From: Desulfotignum sp.
GTDB taxonomy: Bacteria; Desulfobacterota; Desulfobacteria; Desulfobacterales; Desulfobacteraceae
Direction: 5' to 3'
Length of the DNA stretch: 64,000 nt
Assembly: GCA_021737695.1 (NCBI GenBank)
Contig: JAIPDL010000002.1
Coordinates: forward strand, 62,001 to 126,000
In this document: one piece after another, positions 1 to 9,214 of the stretch
Position numbering within the stretch: position 1 is the stretch's first letter
Layout: each line of letters opens with the position of its first letter
Notes under the pieces: model-generated
The model's database searches: none
What the model saw: only the letters and a program-made list of their open reading frames with translations
What the model was told of the DNA's origin: nothing
Translations under genes and position numbers: made by a program

Positions 1-4
1 CCTT

Positions 5-37
5 GCAGGCGCAGCCATTTTTTTAAACTGCGCCTGC
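5..37. terminator. Inverted repeat, probable terminator of an upstream gene
   Basis: A perfect 10-bp inverted repeat (GCAGGCGCAG at 5-14, CTGCGCCTGC at 28-37) encloses a 13-base T/A-rich loop. There is no long T-run after the right arm, so it is only a candidate terminator, probably for a gene outside the window or for the broken gene that follows on the - strand. Confidence 0.4.
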
Positions 38-82
38 TTCGGTCTGATAAAGACGTCACCTTTTTTCAGGTGGGGCTGCTCT

Positions 83-395
83 TCAGGGCACCAACATGGC
101 AAACCCGGTGACCTCATCTGTTTTGCGCACCCCCCTGGCACCGGTCAGTTCATAAAGTATCACCTCCATCATCTGCCATACCGTCACTCCTTTGCGAACA
201 CACCCGGTCACAGTTGTATCTCCCCTGCCGCAGGCCAGGTGCATGTGCAGCACCGGATTTGCCGGCTTCATCCGGGAACAGGGTCCCGGTGCCGGTCACT
301 TCATGGACCTCCTCCAGGACATGGGTCTGTGGCGTGACCGGGAACCGACGGCCCTGCTTTGGTCCGGTCACCAGTTCGCTGCCTTTGTCAGCCAT
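83..395 (-). pseudogene. Broken PCC/DUF296-domain gene (frameshift, N-terminus missing)
   Basis: Two - strand frames together spell a PCC/DUF296 domain. The first (from 395) reads ADKGSELVTGP then EVTGTGTLFPDEAGK. The second (ending at the stop at 83) reads NPVLHMHLACGR, TVTGCVRKGVTVWQ and MMEVILYELTG. Dropping one base near position 257 (the A of GGATTTG on the + strand) joins them as FPDEAGKPVLHMHL, which is what the family shows. The roughly 50 residues normally preceding ADKGS cannot be found: the in-frame codons upstream of 395 do not look like the family. I therefore read it as an N-terminally eroded pseudogene with a +1 frameshift. A single sequencing error would explain the frameshift but not the missing start. 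Confidence 0.75.
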
Positions 396-459
396 TGCTG
401 TGGTATCCCTGTTTCTCTTTCCGTCTGTCGATCGACTCTGAAGTCCTGATTGCAGGAAT

Positions 460-1272
460 TCAGCTCGGATTCATTTTTCCGGTGTGATACCCGTCCAGGT
501 CCAGACTTACAAAAGTGAACCCGATCGTTTTGAGGGCCACTGAGATCTGTCTGCGATGCGCCACCATGGCTGCAATGTCAGCTGTATCGGTTTCGATGCG
601 GGCCACGGTGCCATGACTTCGCACCCGGACATGAAAAAAACCCAGGGACCGAATAAATTGTTCGGCCTGGTCAATGCGAACCAGGGCCTTTTTTGTAATC
701 ACATCAAAAAAAGGAATCCGGGTGGCCAGACAGGACTGGGCCGGCAGATCCCAGGTCGCCAGACCCATCTGCCTGGAACAGGTACGAATCAGGTGTTTGG
801 AAAACCCGGCCTCCATCAGGGGGGCACGGACTCCCAGTTCTTCGGCTGCTTTTAAACCGGGCCGGAAATCGCCCAGATCATCGGTATTCACCCCGTGCAG
901 CACATGGGTGATCCCATTTTTGACCGCCACCCTGCGGATCACAGAGAATATCACGGTTTTACAATGATAACAGCGTGCCAGTGTATTTGCCGTCACCTGT
1001 TCATGACTCAGAATATCAAGTTTTACCACCTGATGGGCAACCCCGAGATCTTTGGCAATCTGCCGGGCCTGGCAGATCTCCTGGTTGGTTACAAACGCGG
1101 ATTCCACAGTCACTGCCAGCAGATTCTCCAACCCGGATTCAGCGGCCACTGCCAGCAGAAAAGCGGAATCCACCCCGCCGGAAAATGCCACAACCGCAGT
1201 CTTCATTTTTTTCAATCCGGCTTTAAGCGTCCATATGTTTTCATCACACACAGGAGTTGATTCATCTGCCAT
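460..1272 (-). CDS. larE: LarE-like ATP-dependent sacrificial sulfur transferase
   Basis: A 270-residue PP-loop protein. In the LarE family, AMP is transferred to the carboxylates of the pyridinium cofactor and sulfur is then inserted to make the nickel-pincer nucleotide of lactate racemase and related enzymes. Visible marks are the PP-loop SGGVDS at residues 31-36, RCYHCK, the GVNTDDLGDFRPG motif and AQSCLATRIP, which carries the family's sacrificial-cysteine position. The length is normal. No larB, larC or Ni-pincer racemase gene lies nearby, so the client enzyme is unknown. The neighbour downstream is the broken DUF296 gene. No strong Shine-Dalgarno sequence supports the ATG at 1272. Confidence 0.9.
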   Translation of the reverse strand: MADESTPVCDENIWTLKAGLKKMKTAVVAFSGGVDSAFLLAVAAESGLENLLAVTVESAFVTNQEICQARQIAKDLGVAHQVVKLDILSHEQVTANTLARCYHCKTVIFSVIRRVAVKNGITHVLHGVNTDDLGDFRPGLKAAEELGVRAPLMEAGFSKHLIRTCSRQMGLATWDLPAQSCLATRIPFFDVITKKALVRIDQAEQFIRSLGFFHVRVRSHGTVARIETDTADIAAMVAHRRQISVALKTIGFTFVSLDLDGYHTGKMNPS

Positions 1273-1348
1273 CTTTCATTGCTTTCATTCAATTTATCCG
1301 CTTAAAGGTAATGATGATTTTTCGATCCCGGCAAACACCAGAAAGTCC

Positions 1349-1377
1349 TTGACACGGCCGGGTCTTTGGTGTATAAA
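1349..1377 (+). promoter_or_regulatory. Sigma-70 promoter of tRNA-Gln
   Basis: TTGACA (1349-1354), a 17-bp spacer and TATAAA (1372-1377) lie about 20 bases before the mature tRNA 5' end. This is a near-consensus promoter at the expected distance. Confidence 0.85.
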
Positions 1378-1397
1378 CCCCGGACATTCAGCACTGG

Positions 1398-1471
1398 TGG
1401 GTGATCGTCCAATGGCAGGACTACGGACTCTGACTCCGTCAATTAAGGTTCGAATCCTTATCACCCAGCCA
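1398..1471 (+). tRNA. tRNA-Gln (anticodon CTG)
   Basis: A complete cloverleaf can be drawn: acceptor TGGGTGA/TCACCCA, D stem GTCC/GGAC, anticodon stem ACGGA/TCCGT with loop CTCTGAC (anticodon CTG at 1430-1432), T stem TAAGG/CCTTA with loop TTCGAAT, discriminator G and an encoded CCA (1469-1471). The weak U1-A72 pair is characteristic of tRNA-Gln. It is a single-gene unit with its own promoter and terminator. Confidence 0.95.
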
Positions 1472-1481
1472 TTAAATTCAT

Positions 1482-1517
1482 AAGGATTTCAGCGTAAGTT
1501 GAAATCCTTTTTTGTTT
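1482..1517 (+). terminator. Rho-independent terminator of tRNA-Gln
   Basis: A 10-bp stem (AAGGATTTCA at 1482-1491, TGAAATCCTT at 1500-1509) with an 8-base loop is followed by a T-rich run, starting 10 bases after the tRNA CCA end. Confidence 0.9.
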
Positions 1518-1734
1518 TTTATTGATTCTCTATATTTTCTCATTTTACCCCCAATAAAAAACGGTGCTCCCTTTGGTCAATTTTTCTGATATCCAGTTAT
1601 TGTTTCTTCAGTTATAATAATTCAAAATACATGCAAATACAACGCTGTTTCCTTTTCAACCCGTTGCTTGAAACAACGGCCCGGAAATGATAGCCTGTAT
1701 CAAAGATCCCAACTTTTTTGGTGAAGGAAACATC

Positions 1735-2472
1735 ATGACCCCTGTCCTGAATCTTTTGCGTGTCCACCGTTCTATACGGAAATTCACTGCAAAATCCGTG
1801 GATGAAACCCTGCTCACATCATTGATTTCCGCGGCCCAGTGCACCAGTACCTCCCATCATGTTCAGGCATACACCATCATCCAGGTGACTGATCCGGATA
1901 CTCGGCAGAAAATCGCCGACATGGCCGGTCCCCAGCCCTGGGTGGCCCAGGCCCCGGTGTTTCTGGTGTTCTGTGCCGATCTGACCCGGCTGGTGCATGC
2001 CTGCCGCCGTCATAACACCGCCCCGGAAACCGGATGGGCCGAGCAGCTGCTGGTGGCCACCGTGGATACGGCCCTGATGGCCCAGAGCCTGATGCTGGGA
2101 GCCGAATCTGTAGGCCTTGGCGGGGTGTTTATCGGCGGAATCCGCAACGACCCGGATCTGGTGAGTGACCTGCTGAATATCCCTGAACACGCCTATCCGG
2201 TGTTCGGCATGTGCCTGGGATATCCGGACGACGATCCCGCCCCCAAATCCCGGCTGCCGGTGGATGCGGTGTTTCATATGGACCGGTTCCCTTCGGCCCC
2301 GGAGCAGAAACCTTTGACAGACTATGACCAGAAGATCCAGACCTATTATGAAAAACGGTCACCCACCCTCAAAGAGCGGACCTGGACCCGGCAGATGGCG
2401 GATTTCACCGGCCAGGTGATCCGACCCCATATGAAAGCCTTTCTGGAAAAACAAGGATTTTTCAGGCAATAG
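1735..2472 (+). CDS. NfsA/FRP-type NADPH-dependent nitroreductase
   Basis: A 245-residue FMN-binding nitroreductase. Family members reduce nitroaromatics, quinones or flavins by two-electron steps using NAD(P)H in the cytosol. The N-terminal RVHRSIRKFT is the FMN-phosphate-binding start typical of NfsA. Other marks are SAAQCTSTSHHVQAY, QPWVAQAPVFLVF, the GLGGVFIGGIRN loop and the MCLGYP segment followed by PKSRLP. The ATG at 1735 has GAAGGA just upstream; a longer frame from 1687 lacks a ribosome site and the family's start. The helicase gene follows after 16 bases. The physiological substrate cannot be told from sequence. Confidence 0.88.
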   Translation: MTPVLNLLRVHRSIRKFTAKSVDETLLTSLISAAQCTSTSHHVQAYTIIQVTDPDTRQKIADMAGPQPWVAQAPVFLVFCADLTRLVHACRRHNTAPETGWAEQLLVATVDTALMAQSLMLGAESVGLGGVFIGGIRNDPDLVSDLLNIPEHAYPVFGMCLGYPDDDPAPKSRLPVDAVFHMDRFPSAPEQKPLTDYDQKIQTYYEKRSPTLKERTWTRQMADFTGQVIRPHMKAFLEKQGFFRQ

Positions 2473-2488
2473 TCCTGTCCGGTCACCC

Positions 2489-3943
2489 ATGATACACCCC
2501 ACCGCCGAGCAGCAGCAGATCATTGACACGGACCCGGTTCCCGGACAGATTCTCAAAATCCTGGCCTTTGCCGGTACCGGCAAGACCACCACTCTGGTGG
2601 CATATGCCCGAAAAAGGCCCGGACTGCGGTTTCTGTATCTGGCGTTCAACAAAAGCGTACAGCAGGAAGCCGCCAGAAAATTCCCAGCCAATGTCATGGC
2701 CCGCACGGCCCATTCCTTAGGCTTCCGGGTCAAGGGGATTCCACACAAAAACCGGCTGGTGCAGCGGTTCCGGGCCAATCAGGTCATGGATGCCCTGAAT
2801 CTGGATAACTATGAAACCGCACGGTTCACCATGGAAACCCTGCACCAGTATCTGGTGTCCTCCGATCCGGTGGTGGGTTTTTCCCATGTTCCTGCTTCGG
2901 CCCGGGGTCATTATCAGCGTCAGGGCTTAAAAATGCCGGACCTGGTGGCCCAGGCCAATCGTCTGGGGCGGCTGATGTGTACCGGGGATCATCCGGATAT
3001 CGGTATGCTTCATGACGGGTATCTCAAGCTGTATCAGCTGTCCGGCCCGGTTTTAGATTTCGACTGCATTCTGCTGGACGAAGCCCAGGACATCAACCCG
3101 GTGGTAAGTGCCATTGTCCTGTCCCAGGTCAAATCGGACCGGCCTGAAAAAAAACCGGCCATTATCGTGGTAGGAGACAACCATCAGCAGATCTACAGCT
3201 TCCGGGGTGCCAAAGATACCCTGAAAACACTTGCGGCTCACCAGACCTGTTATCTGACCCAGAGTTTCCGGTTTGACAACAACATTGCCAAAGCCGCCAA
3301 CATGGTGTTGTCTGTCTTTAAAAAGGAGACCCGACGGCTCCGGGGTACGGCTAACCCGAGTAAAAAATCTCCCTGGGATCCCCATGGCCATACGATTATC
3401 GCCCGCACCAATGCCGTGCTGTTTGACCGGGCAGTACAGCTTTACAAAACACATGATATCGGGTTTGCCGGCGGGATCCAGGGATACCGCCTGGATCTGC
3501 TCACATCAGTATCCTTTCTATATGACAAGACCATGGCCCGGGTTCAGGATCCCTTCATCAAAGGGTTTTCCAATTTTGGGGATCTCAAATCCTATGCCGC
3601 GGCCGTGGAGGATCTGGAACTGTCATCCGTGTGTGCAGTGGTGGAAAAATACGGCCCTGCCCTGCGAACCCATGTGGAGCGGATCAAGCAAACGGCCCGG
3701 CCCCCAGACCAGGCCGGAATTCTTTTGACAACAGCCCACAAGGCCAAGGGTCTGGAATGGAACAATGTCCTGATCATGGATGATTTTGTTTTCCTGGTCA
3801 AAGACGGCCGGGTCATTGATCCCGCCGGGGTGGACCCGGACGAGTTCAACCTGATCTATGTGGCCATGACCCGGGCCCGGGTCCATTTGCGGTTCCACAA
3901 AAAAAGCAGCATTCCCGAGTTTATTCGGCTGCTTCGTCCTTAA
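2489..3943 (+). CDS. UvrD/REP-family helicase, FBH1-like
   Basis: A 484-residue superfamily 1A helicase, shorter than UvrD or Rep (about 700 residues) and closer in plan to the helicase part of FBH1. Motifs in order: Walker A FAGTGKTTT (about residue 30), motif Ia LAFNKSVQ, Walker B LLDEAQDINP, motif III VVGDNHQQIYSFRGA, motif IV LTQSFRF, motif V TTAHKAKGLEW and motif VI IYVAMTRAR. It probably unwinds DNA or removes recombinase filaments in repair, as family members do. Its 3' end overlaps the 3' end of the convergent RecD2-like gene by 23 bases, so two helicases lie tail to tail. Confidence 0.85.
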   Translation: MIHPTAEQQQIIDTDPVPGQILKILAFAGTGKTTTLVAYARKRPGLRFLYLAFNKSVQQEAARKFPANVMARTAHSLGFRVKGIPHKNRLVQRFRANQVMDALNLDNYETARFTMETLHQYLVSSDPVVGFSHVPASARGHYQRQGLKMPDLVAQANRLGRLMCTGDHPDIGMLHDGYLKLYQLSGPVLDFDCILLDEAQDINPVVSAIVLSQVKSDRPEKKPAIIVVGDNHQQIYSFRGAKDTLKTLAAHQTCYLTQSFRFDNNIAKAANMVLSVFKKETRRLRGTANPSKKSPWDPHGHTIIARTNAVLFDRAVQLYKTHDIGFAGGIQGYRLDLLTSVSFLYDKTMARVQDPFIKGFSNFGDLKSYAAAVEDLELSSVCAVVEKYGPALRTHVERIKQTARPPDQAGILLTTAHKAKGLEWNNVLIMDDFVFLVKDGRVIDPAGVDPDEFNLIYVAMTRARVHLRFHKKSSIPEFIRLLRP

Positions 3944-6470
3944 GCAGCTGGGCCAGGGCGGTCTGGCGTTTTGAGATATCCTCATTTTTCACAGCCATGG
4001 CCAGGGCCCGCCTGGTGCCCACAAACACAGCCAGTTTCTTTGCTCGGGTGATCCCGGTATAGATCAGGTTGCGGAACAGCATCTTGAAATGCTGGGTCAT
4101 CACCGGGATGATCACGGCCTCGAATTCCGATCCTTGAGATTTATGGATGGTCACGGCATAGGCCAGGTCCAGTTCCAGGATATCGGCCTGACGGTACTGC
4201 ACCGGCGGTGTATCAGAAGAAAACGCCACGGACAGGGTCAGATCCGCAGCATCAATGGCGGTGATGGTGCCGATATCCCCGTTGAATACGTTCAATTCAT
4301 AATTGTTTTTCCGGTGGATGACCCGGTCCCCTTTCCGGAACACCCGCTGACCCACGGTAATCTGGGCTTTGCCGGGCGACTGGGGGTTGGCGGTTTCCTG
4401 GATCACCCGATTCAGGTTCACCGTGCCCAAAGATCCCCTTGTCATGGGGGAAAGGATCTGGATTTCCATAGACGGCCCATGATATCTGGGAATCCATTCC
4501 ATGAACAGTTTCTGGATCACATCCACGGCTGTCAGCCCATAATGCAAAGAGGACCAGGGGTGGACCTTTTTGAGCACAGCCAAAAGCTCCTCCACCCGGG
4601 TGCCGGCAGCAGCCACCTCATCCAGGTTGACATGGGCGAATTTTTCAGGAATCTGTATCTCGGTTTCGTAGGGCCGCACCGGTTCTTTCACCCGAAACTC
4701 AAACAGATCCGGATCATCGAGATCTTTGGTCACCTTTTTTTTGTCCACATCTGTCAGGGCCTTGATCCGCCGGATGAATTGCAGCTGTTCAGCGGTAGCT
4801 TCATCCGCGTCCAGAAACAGACAGTCTGTTTTTTTATGCCACACGGACGGGTCTTTGAACGGAGATGCGATCCAGGGCATATTCCCGCTGTTGATCTGAT
4901 GGGCATACTGAATAATCAATGACTGGGCTGCCTGGCGGAAAATCTGCATCAACCGGAAACAGGAAACAATGCCCGACCCGATCAGATCTTTGAGCACATT
5001 GCCCGCCCCCACGGACGGCAGCTGGTCATAATCCCCGATAAACACCACCTGGCACCCTGCAGGCACGGCTTTGAGCAAAGAAGCGGTCAGGCTGATATCC
5101 AGCATGGAGCTTTCATCCACCACCAGAAAATCGGCCTCCAGCGGGGTGTCCTGATTTTTCTTGAACTGACCGTTGGCCCACCCCAAAAGCCGGTGAATGG
5201 TTTTGGCGTCTCTGCCGATCACCTCCCCCATGCGCTGGGCGGCCCGGCCCGTGGGGGCCGCCAGCACCACCCGGCGCTTCATGGCCTCCAGAAGCGCCAC
5301 CAAAACCCGGGTGGCGGTGGTCTTGCCGCAGCCCGGTCCGCCCGTGAGAATGGAAACCCCTTTGCCGGTGATTCCCTGGATCGCGCCGGCCTGTTCATCA
5401 CTCAATTGCAGATGCCTGGACTTGGTAAATAGCTGGACCCACCGGCGGATCCGGGTTGTATCCACATCCGGCGGATCGGTCATATGTGCCATGCGCCGGG
5501 CCACATACAGCTCGTCAAAATACAGAGATCTGGCATAATAACATGCCTGGCTGGGTTCTCCGGGTGCCGGCACCAGGGTCCGTCGCATGAGCAGCCGGTC
5601 AGCTTCCATGGTTTCCAGCACCCCGTCCAGGCCCCGGGACAGATCCAGGCCCAGCAGCTCTTCCACCTGCGTTTTAATTTGAGAAAAGGTCAGAAAACAA
5701 TGACCGAAATTTCTGGCCGCAGACAGCACATGGCGGATGCCCGCAACAATACGCCGGGGGCTGTCGGTTGCCAGACCGATGCTCAACGCCACCTTGTCCG
5801 CGGAAAAAAATCCGATGCCATAAAAATCATCCGCCAGGCAATAGGGGTCGGCCATAACCCGGGCAATGGCCTCATCCCCATAGGCCTTGTAAATGCGCAC
5901 GGAAAACAGCGTGGAAATACCATGGGACTGCAAAAACATCATCACATCACGGATGGCCCGGTGTTCGGTCCAGGCGGCGGAGATCATCTCCAGTTTTTTT
6001 TCGGCAATGCCCGGGACCTCCACAAGCCGGTGAATCTGATTTTCAAACACCTCCAGGGTCTGGTCCTTGAAATGCCGAACAATTTTCTTCGCCGTTTTGG
6101 GCCCCACTCCTTTGATAAGGCCGGATCCGATATATTTTTCCAGGGCACCGGCGGACGCGGGTTTTTTTTCTTCAGCCCGGGTGGCGGAAAACTGGCGCCC
6201 ATACCTGGGATGCGTCTGCCAGGCCCCTTCAAAACTCATGGTGGCCCCGGCAAATACCTTTGTCTGATGCACCAGCACGGTTTCCCGCCGGCCCGGCGCA
6301 TCAAAGGGCAACACCTGGAGCACAGACCACCCGTTGTCCGGATTGTGATAGGTCACCCGGTCCACCACACCGCGCAACTGTTCCCGGATCATTCCCTGAT
6401 TCGCCGGGATATCGGATCGTTTGTCCGGCGGGGCCTGAACCGCTGGATATGAAAATTTGCGGTCTGCCAT
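3921..6470 (-). CDS. recD2: RecD2-type ATP-dependent DNA helicase
   Basis: An 849-residue superfamily 1B 5'-3' helicase of the RecBC-independent RecD2/RecD-like family. An OB-fold N-terminus and a helix-hairpin-helix (LIKGVGPKTAKKIVRHF, around residue 120) precede the motor: Walker A GGPGCGKTTATR (about residue 377), GRAAQRMGE, DESSMLD, GDYDQLPSVGAGNVL, QIFRQA, the SH3-like insert and C-terminal AVTIHKSQGSEF and YTGITRAKK. The frame stays open to 6671, but that would run into the divergent gene. I chose MADRKF at 6470; MVTVMADRK at 6482 is equally possible because neither has a good ribosome site. Confidence 0.9.
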   Translation of the reverse strand: MADRKFSYPAVQAPPDKRSDIPANQGMIREQLRGVVDRVTYHNPDNGWSVLQVLPFDAPGRRETVLVHQTKVFAGATMSFEGAWQTHPRYGRQFSATRAEEKKPASAGALEKYIGSGLIKGVGPKTAKKIVRHFKDQTLEVFENQIHRLVEVPGIAEKKLEMISAAWTEHRAIRDVMMFLQSHGISTLFSVRIYKAYGDEAIARVMADPYCLADDFYGIGFFSADKVALSIGLATDSPRRIVAGIRHVLSAARNFGHCFLTFSQIKTQVEELLGLDLSRGLDGVLETMEADRLLMRRTLVPAPGEPSQACYYARSLYFDELYVARRMAHMTDPPDVDTTRIRRWVQLFTKSRHLQLSDEQAGAIQGITGKGVSILTGGPGCGKTTATRVLVALLEAMKRRVVLAAPTGRAAQRMGEVIGRDAKTIHRLLGWANGQFKKNQDTPLEADFLVVDESSMLDISLTASLLKAVPAGCQVVFIGDYDQLPSVGAGNVLKDLIGSGIVSCFRLMQIFRQAAQSLIIQYAHQINSGNMPWIASPFKDPSVWHKKTDCLFLDADEATAEQLQFIRRIKALTDVDKKKVTKDLDDPDLFEFRVKEPVRPYETEIQIPEKFAHVNLDEVAAAGTRVEELLAVLKKVHPWSSLHYGLTAVDVIQKLFMEWIPRYHGPSMEIQILSPMTRGSLGTVNLNRVIQETANPQSPGKAQITVGQRVFRKGDRVIHRKNNYELNVFNGDIGTITAIDAADLTLSVAFSSDTPPVQYRQADILELDLAYAVTIHKSQGSEFEAVIIPVMTQHFKMLFRNLIYTGITRAKKLAVFVGTRRALAMAVKNEDISKRQTALAQLLKDEAAE

Positions 6471-6581
6471 GACTGTCACCATATCCCAAACCAGGGGTAA
6501 AGGACAAGTCCCGGCGTGCACTCTTTTTTTCCAGCCCCCCACCCCAGAAGCGGGATACCTGGCACACCGTTCGTTTAATCC

Positions 6582-6609
6582 TTGACAGATTTTCCAGGTA
6601 AATGATACC
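6582..6609 (+). promoter_or_regulatory. Candidate promoter of the unidentified 595-residue gene
   Basis: TTGACA at 6582-6587 is followed after 16 bases by GATACC (6604-6609), a consensus -35 with a weak -10. A start codon at 6602 would fall inside this element, which favours the later ATG at 6662. Confidence 0.35.
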
Positions 6610-6661
6610 TGTTTGTCTGATAAACCCGATGACACCGCAATTTCATACATGGGGGCAGACC

Positions 6662-8449
6662 ATGGACACACACCCGATGAAACAGAAAAATCTTGTGGCC
6701 CAGTGGGCCTTTGACTGCCGGCCTATTTTGGGCAGGCTCCACCTGTGGCTGGAAAATGTGCACATTGAATGGCTCCGGGGAAAACCGGCCGATGACCTGC
6801 TGGACAGCATTTCGTTCACTGATCCGCGCACCGAAAAAATGCTGGCCATGACCCTGGCGGTGACAGCGTTGGGCACCCGGCTGTTCGGCCGGTATGGCCA
6901 GGGCGCCGGGCTGGATAAAACCGGGCTGAACATTATCAAAAAAGACGCGGATGCCATTTCCGCCTATGCCATGAGTGAAAGTCTGTGGTACCTGACCCGG
7001 ACCCTGCCGGAAAACCATGCCATCATGGTCTGCCTGGGGGAAGGCCTGATGCCCAAGGCCGGGGAAACATCGGAAATGGGGGCCAATCCGCTGCTGGGAT
7101 TCGGCCGGATTTATGCCCGGCCCCAGGTGGCCAAATTTCTGGAAACCTGGGTCAACCGGCTCATCAATGATCGGGCTTTTTCCTGGGAAGATTTCAAGAA
7201 GACCATCGCCCGGGAGGGGGTCACCATCTGGGGCGCGGCCATCGATACCCTGGAAAACACCTCCCGGTTTGCCAAAGGAGAAGAGGCCGGTCCATTGACC
7301 GTGCTGCATCTGTTTGATCAGCCTCTGGCCATCTCAGATCAGTACGAAGGATATATCGGCAACCTGGTAATCCCCAAAAAAGTGGTGGACCGGGCGGCGG
7401 AGGATTCCATTCTCATTGATTTCTTCACCCCCCGCCACCGGGTGGTTGAAGCGATTCAGAAAGCCTATCCCGGGATTGAGCCCGGTCACATCCATGTGTG
7501 GACCCTGAAAGGCGACAGCCGGGCCGGCCGCATCGGTTACTTATGGGAACAATGGGAAGCGGCCGGAGCCCATCTGGTGGATGACGACTGGATACTGCCC
7601 AACGGATGGACGCCGTTCACCGATTCCGGCACCTATGCCCCGACCCTGACCATCGGGGACTGGCAGGACGAAAATAACGCCACGCACCTGTTTATTGTGG
7701 ACGGATATGCGGCATCGGCCGAAGCCATTCAGGCCGCCAGCCTGGCCCCGATCCTGGATCTGTCCGCATCCCTGGCCGTGCTGTCTTCCCGGTTCCGGTT
7801 CACCGCACCTCTGGATGCGGCAGCCATGAAACTGGATCCGGACAGTGATACGTTTGCAGACCAGCTCCGGGATCGGGTGAATGATCCGGACCTGGATCCG
7901 GATATTGTCCAGAAGTATAGAGACAGCATCCTGGCCGCACAAAAAGCCGGTATCCCCCTGCACTCCCGGACCATTACCGCGGATGATCTGATTTCTGAAA
8001 AAAAATGGCAGGCCCTGGCCGGGGCCGGATATATGCTGCCCGATCCCTACACCGGGGCCCCGGGGGTCACACAGATTGACGATGACACGTATGAGGTGAC
8101 AGTCCGCATCACCACGGCTGCCGGAGACAAGCGGATCACCGTCGCCCTTCGCCTGCTGGAAAATTTCAACGAAAGCAAACTGGTATTCAGCCCTTTATTG
8201 AACCGGTTTCTCAAGGGTGAGGACTTCAGGCACCGGGCCGTGAAAATTTCCGATTCCGGCAGGATCCGAAATGAATTGCAGACCCTGTGTTCAGAAGCAT
8301 TGCGCTTTTACGATACCAAAATGATCCTGACCTTTGACAAAATTCCCGAAGCCACCATTTCCCGAGAAGACCAGAAACTGCTGCGGCAGGTCCTTGCCTG
8401 GTACAAAGAGAATCATCCCATCTGGTTTGACTGGCTGGAGCTGAGATGA
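6662..8449 (+). CDS. Unidentified conserved-looking 595-residue protein
   Basis: I do not recognise a family. The frame is long and clean with normal codon use. It has no signal peptide or obvious membrane segment and is rich in W, D and charged residues, so it looks like a soluble cytosolic protein. Notable segments are SESLWYLTRTLPENHAIMV, MGANPLLGFGRIYARP, LVIPKKVVDRAAEDS, a central DYxxA-like acidic stretch, and a C-terminus with HRAVKISDSGRIRNELQTL and WYKENHPIWFDW. No P-loop, helix-turn-helix or cysteine metal cluster was seen. The start at 6662 has a G-rich stretch (GGGGGCAG) upstream. It is divergent from recD2 and convergent with the GntR gene (4-base gap). Cofactor and role are unknown. 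Confidence 0.75.
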   Translation: MDTHPMKQKNLVAQWAFDCRPILGRLHLWLENVHIEWLRGKPADDLLDSISFTDPRTEKMLAMTLAVTALGTRLFGRYGQGAGLDKTGLNIIKKDADAISAYAMSESLWYLTRTLPENHAIMVCLGEGLMPKAGETSEMGANPLLGFGRIYARPQVAKFLETWVNRLINDRAFSWEDFKKTIAREGVTIWGAAIDTLENTSRFAKGEEAGPLTVLHLFDQPLAISDQYEGYIGNLVIPKKVVDRAAEDSILIDFFTPRHRVVEAIQKAYPGIEPGHIHVWTLKGDSRAGRIGYLWEQWEAAGAHLVDDDWILPNGWTPFTDSGTYAPTLTIGDWQDENNATHLFIVDGYAASAEAIQAASLAPILDLSASLAVLSSRFRFTAPLDAAAMKLDPDSDTFADQLRDRVNDPDLDPDIVQKYRDSILAAQKAGIPLHSRTITADDLISEKKWQALAGAGYMLPDPYTGAPGVTQIDDDTYEVTVRITTAAGDKRITVALRLLENFNESKLVFSPLLNRFLKGEDFRHRAVKISDSGRIRNELQTLCSEALRFYDTKMILTFDKIPEATISREDQKLLRQVLAWYKENHPIWFDWLELR

Positions 8450-8453
8450 TGTG

Positions 8454-9155
8454 TCACACCATCTTGATGCGCTTTTCCTGCAATGCCCGTCTGGTACTTT
8501 CAATGGCATGCTTTTTCACGTTGGCGATATGGCGGGACAGCACGGCACGGGCCTGGGCCAGGTCTTTGTTTTCAATGGCTTCATACAGTTGAATATGCTC
8601 GTTGTCCACCCGGTCCATGGGCGTGACAAATAAAATATTGCCCCGGTATTTGAGATACAGCAGATCAAACAGGTATTTCAGGGTGTTGAACTGGATCTGG
8701 TTGCCGGAGAGCTGGGCCAGTTTCAGATGAAACTCCATGTCCTTGAGCAACCGTTCCTTGAGATAAATATCCCTGACGGCAGCCAAGTGGCTGTCCAGGG
8801 CTTTTTTCAACTGGGTGATTCCGCGTTTGCCGATGTTCTCGATGATGGCGGACAGCAGGGACACCTCGATGAGTTCCCGGAACTCATAGATCTCGGTAAT
8901 CTCGGCCAGGCTCACGTTTTCAGTATAATATCCCCGGTTGGGTTCATGCCGGACCAGGCCCTGGAACTCCAGATGCTTCAGCGCCTGGATCACCGGGGTG
9001 GTGCTCATGTTCAGCCGTTTGGCCAGATCTCCATATGATACTTTCTGGCCCGGGATAATCTCGTTGTGAAAAAACATCCGGCGGATGCCCATGTAGGCTT
9101 CCCGGGTGAAATCTTCCTTGGTTTTTCTGGGCACGGTCTTTTTTGGTTGTTTCAT
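8454..9155 (-). CDS. GntR-family (FCD) transcriptional regulator
   Basis: A 233-residue regulator with an N-terminal winged helix (SYGDLAKRLNMSTTPVIQALKHLEFQGLV in pieces, about residues 40-70) followed by an all-helical FCD effector domain (EFRELIEVSLL, EFHLKLAQLSGN, NEHIQLYEAIENKD, ending in LSRHIANVKK). Members bind small organic acids through a metal held by Asp/His residues. The ATG at 9155 has AAGGA about 8 bases upstream; an ATG at 9164 would sit directly against that site, so 9155 is preferred. It is divergent from the 2-oxoacid oxidoreductase genes and the palindromes between them are its likely targets. Confidence 0.88.
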   Translation of the reverse strand: MKQPKKTVPRKTKEDFTREAYMGIRRMFFHNEIIPGQKVSYGDLAKRLNMSTTPVIQALKHLEFQGLVRHEPNRGYYTENVSLAEITEIYEFRELIEVSLLSAIIENIGKRGITQLKKALDSHLAAVRDIYLKERLLKDMEFHLKLAQLSGNQIQFNTLKYLFDLLYLKYRGNILFVTPMDRVDNEHIQLYEAIENKDLAQARAVLSRHIANVKKHAIESTRRALQEKRIKMV

Positions 9156-9214
9156 GAAGGTCATCCTTATATCAACACCCGGATAAAATCAATTAAAAAT
9201 ATGGCAATTACACC

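Noticed and set aside
1735-6470. A defence or phage-resistance island based on two helicases
   Set aside because: The helicases are of ordinary repair types and no nuclease, sensor or phage-related partner adjoins them.
6602-6661. Longer start of the 595-residue gene at 6602
   Set aside because: It would lie inside the promoter-like element and has no ribosome site.
6471-6671. Longer N-terminus of the RecD2-like protein to 6671
   Set aside because: It overlaps the divergent gene and shows no family similarity ahead of MADRKF.
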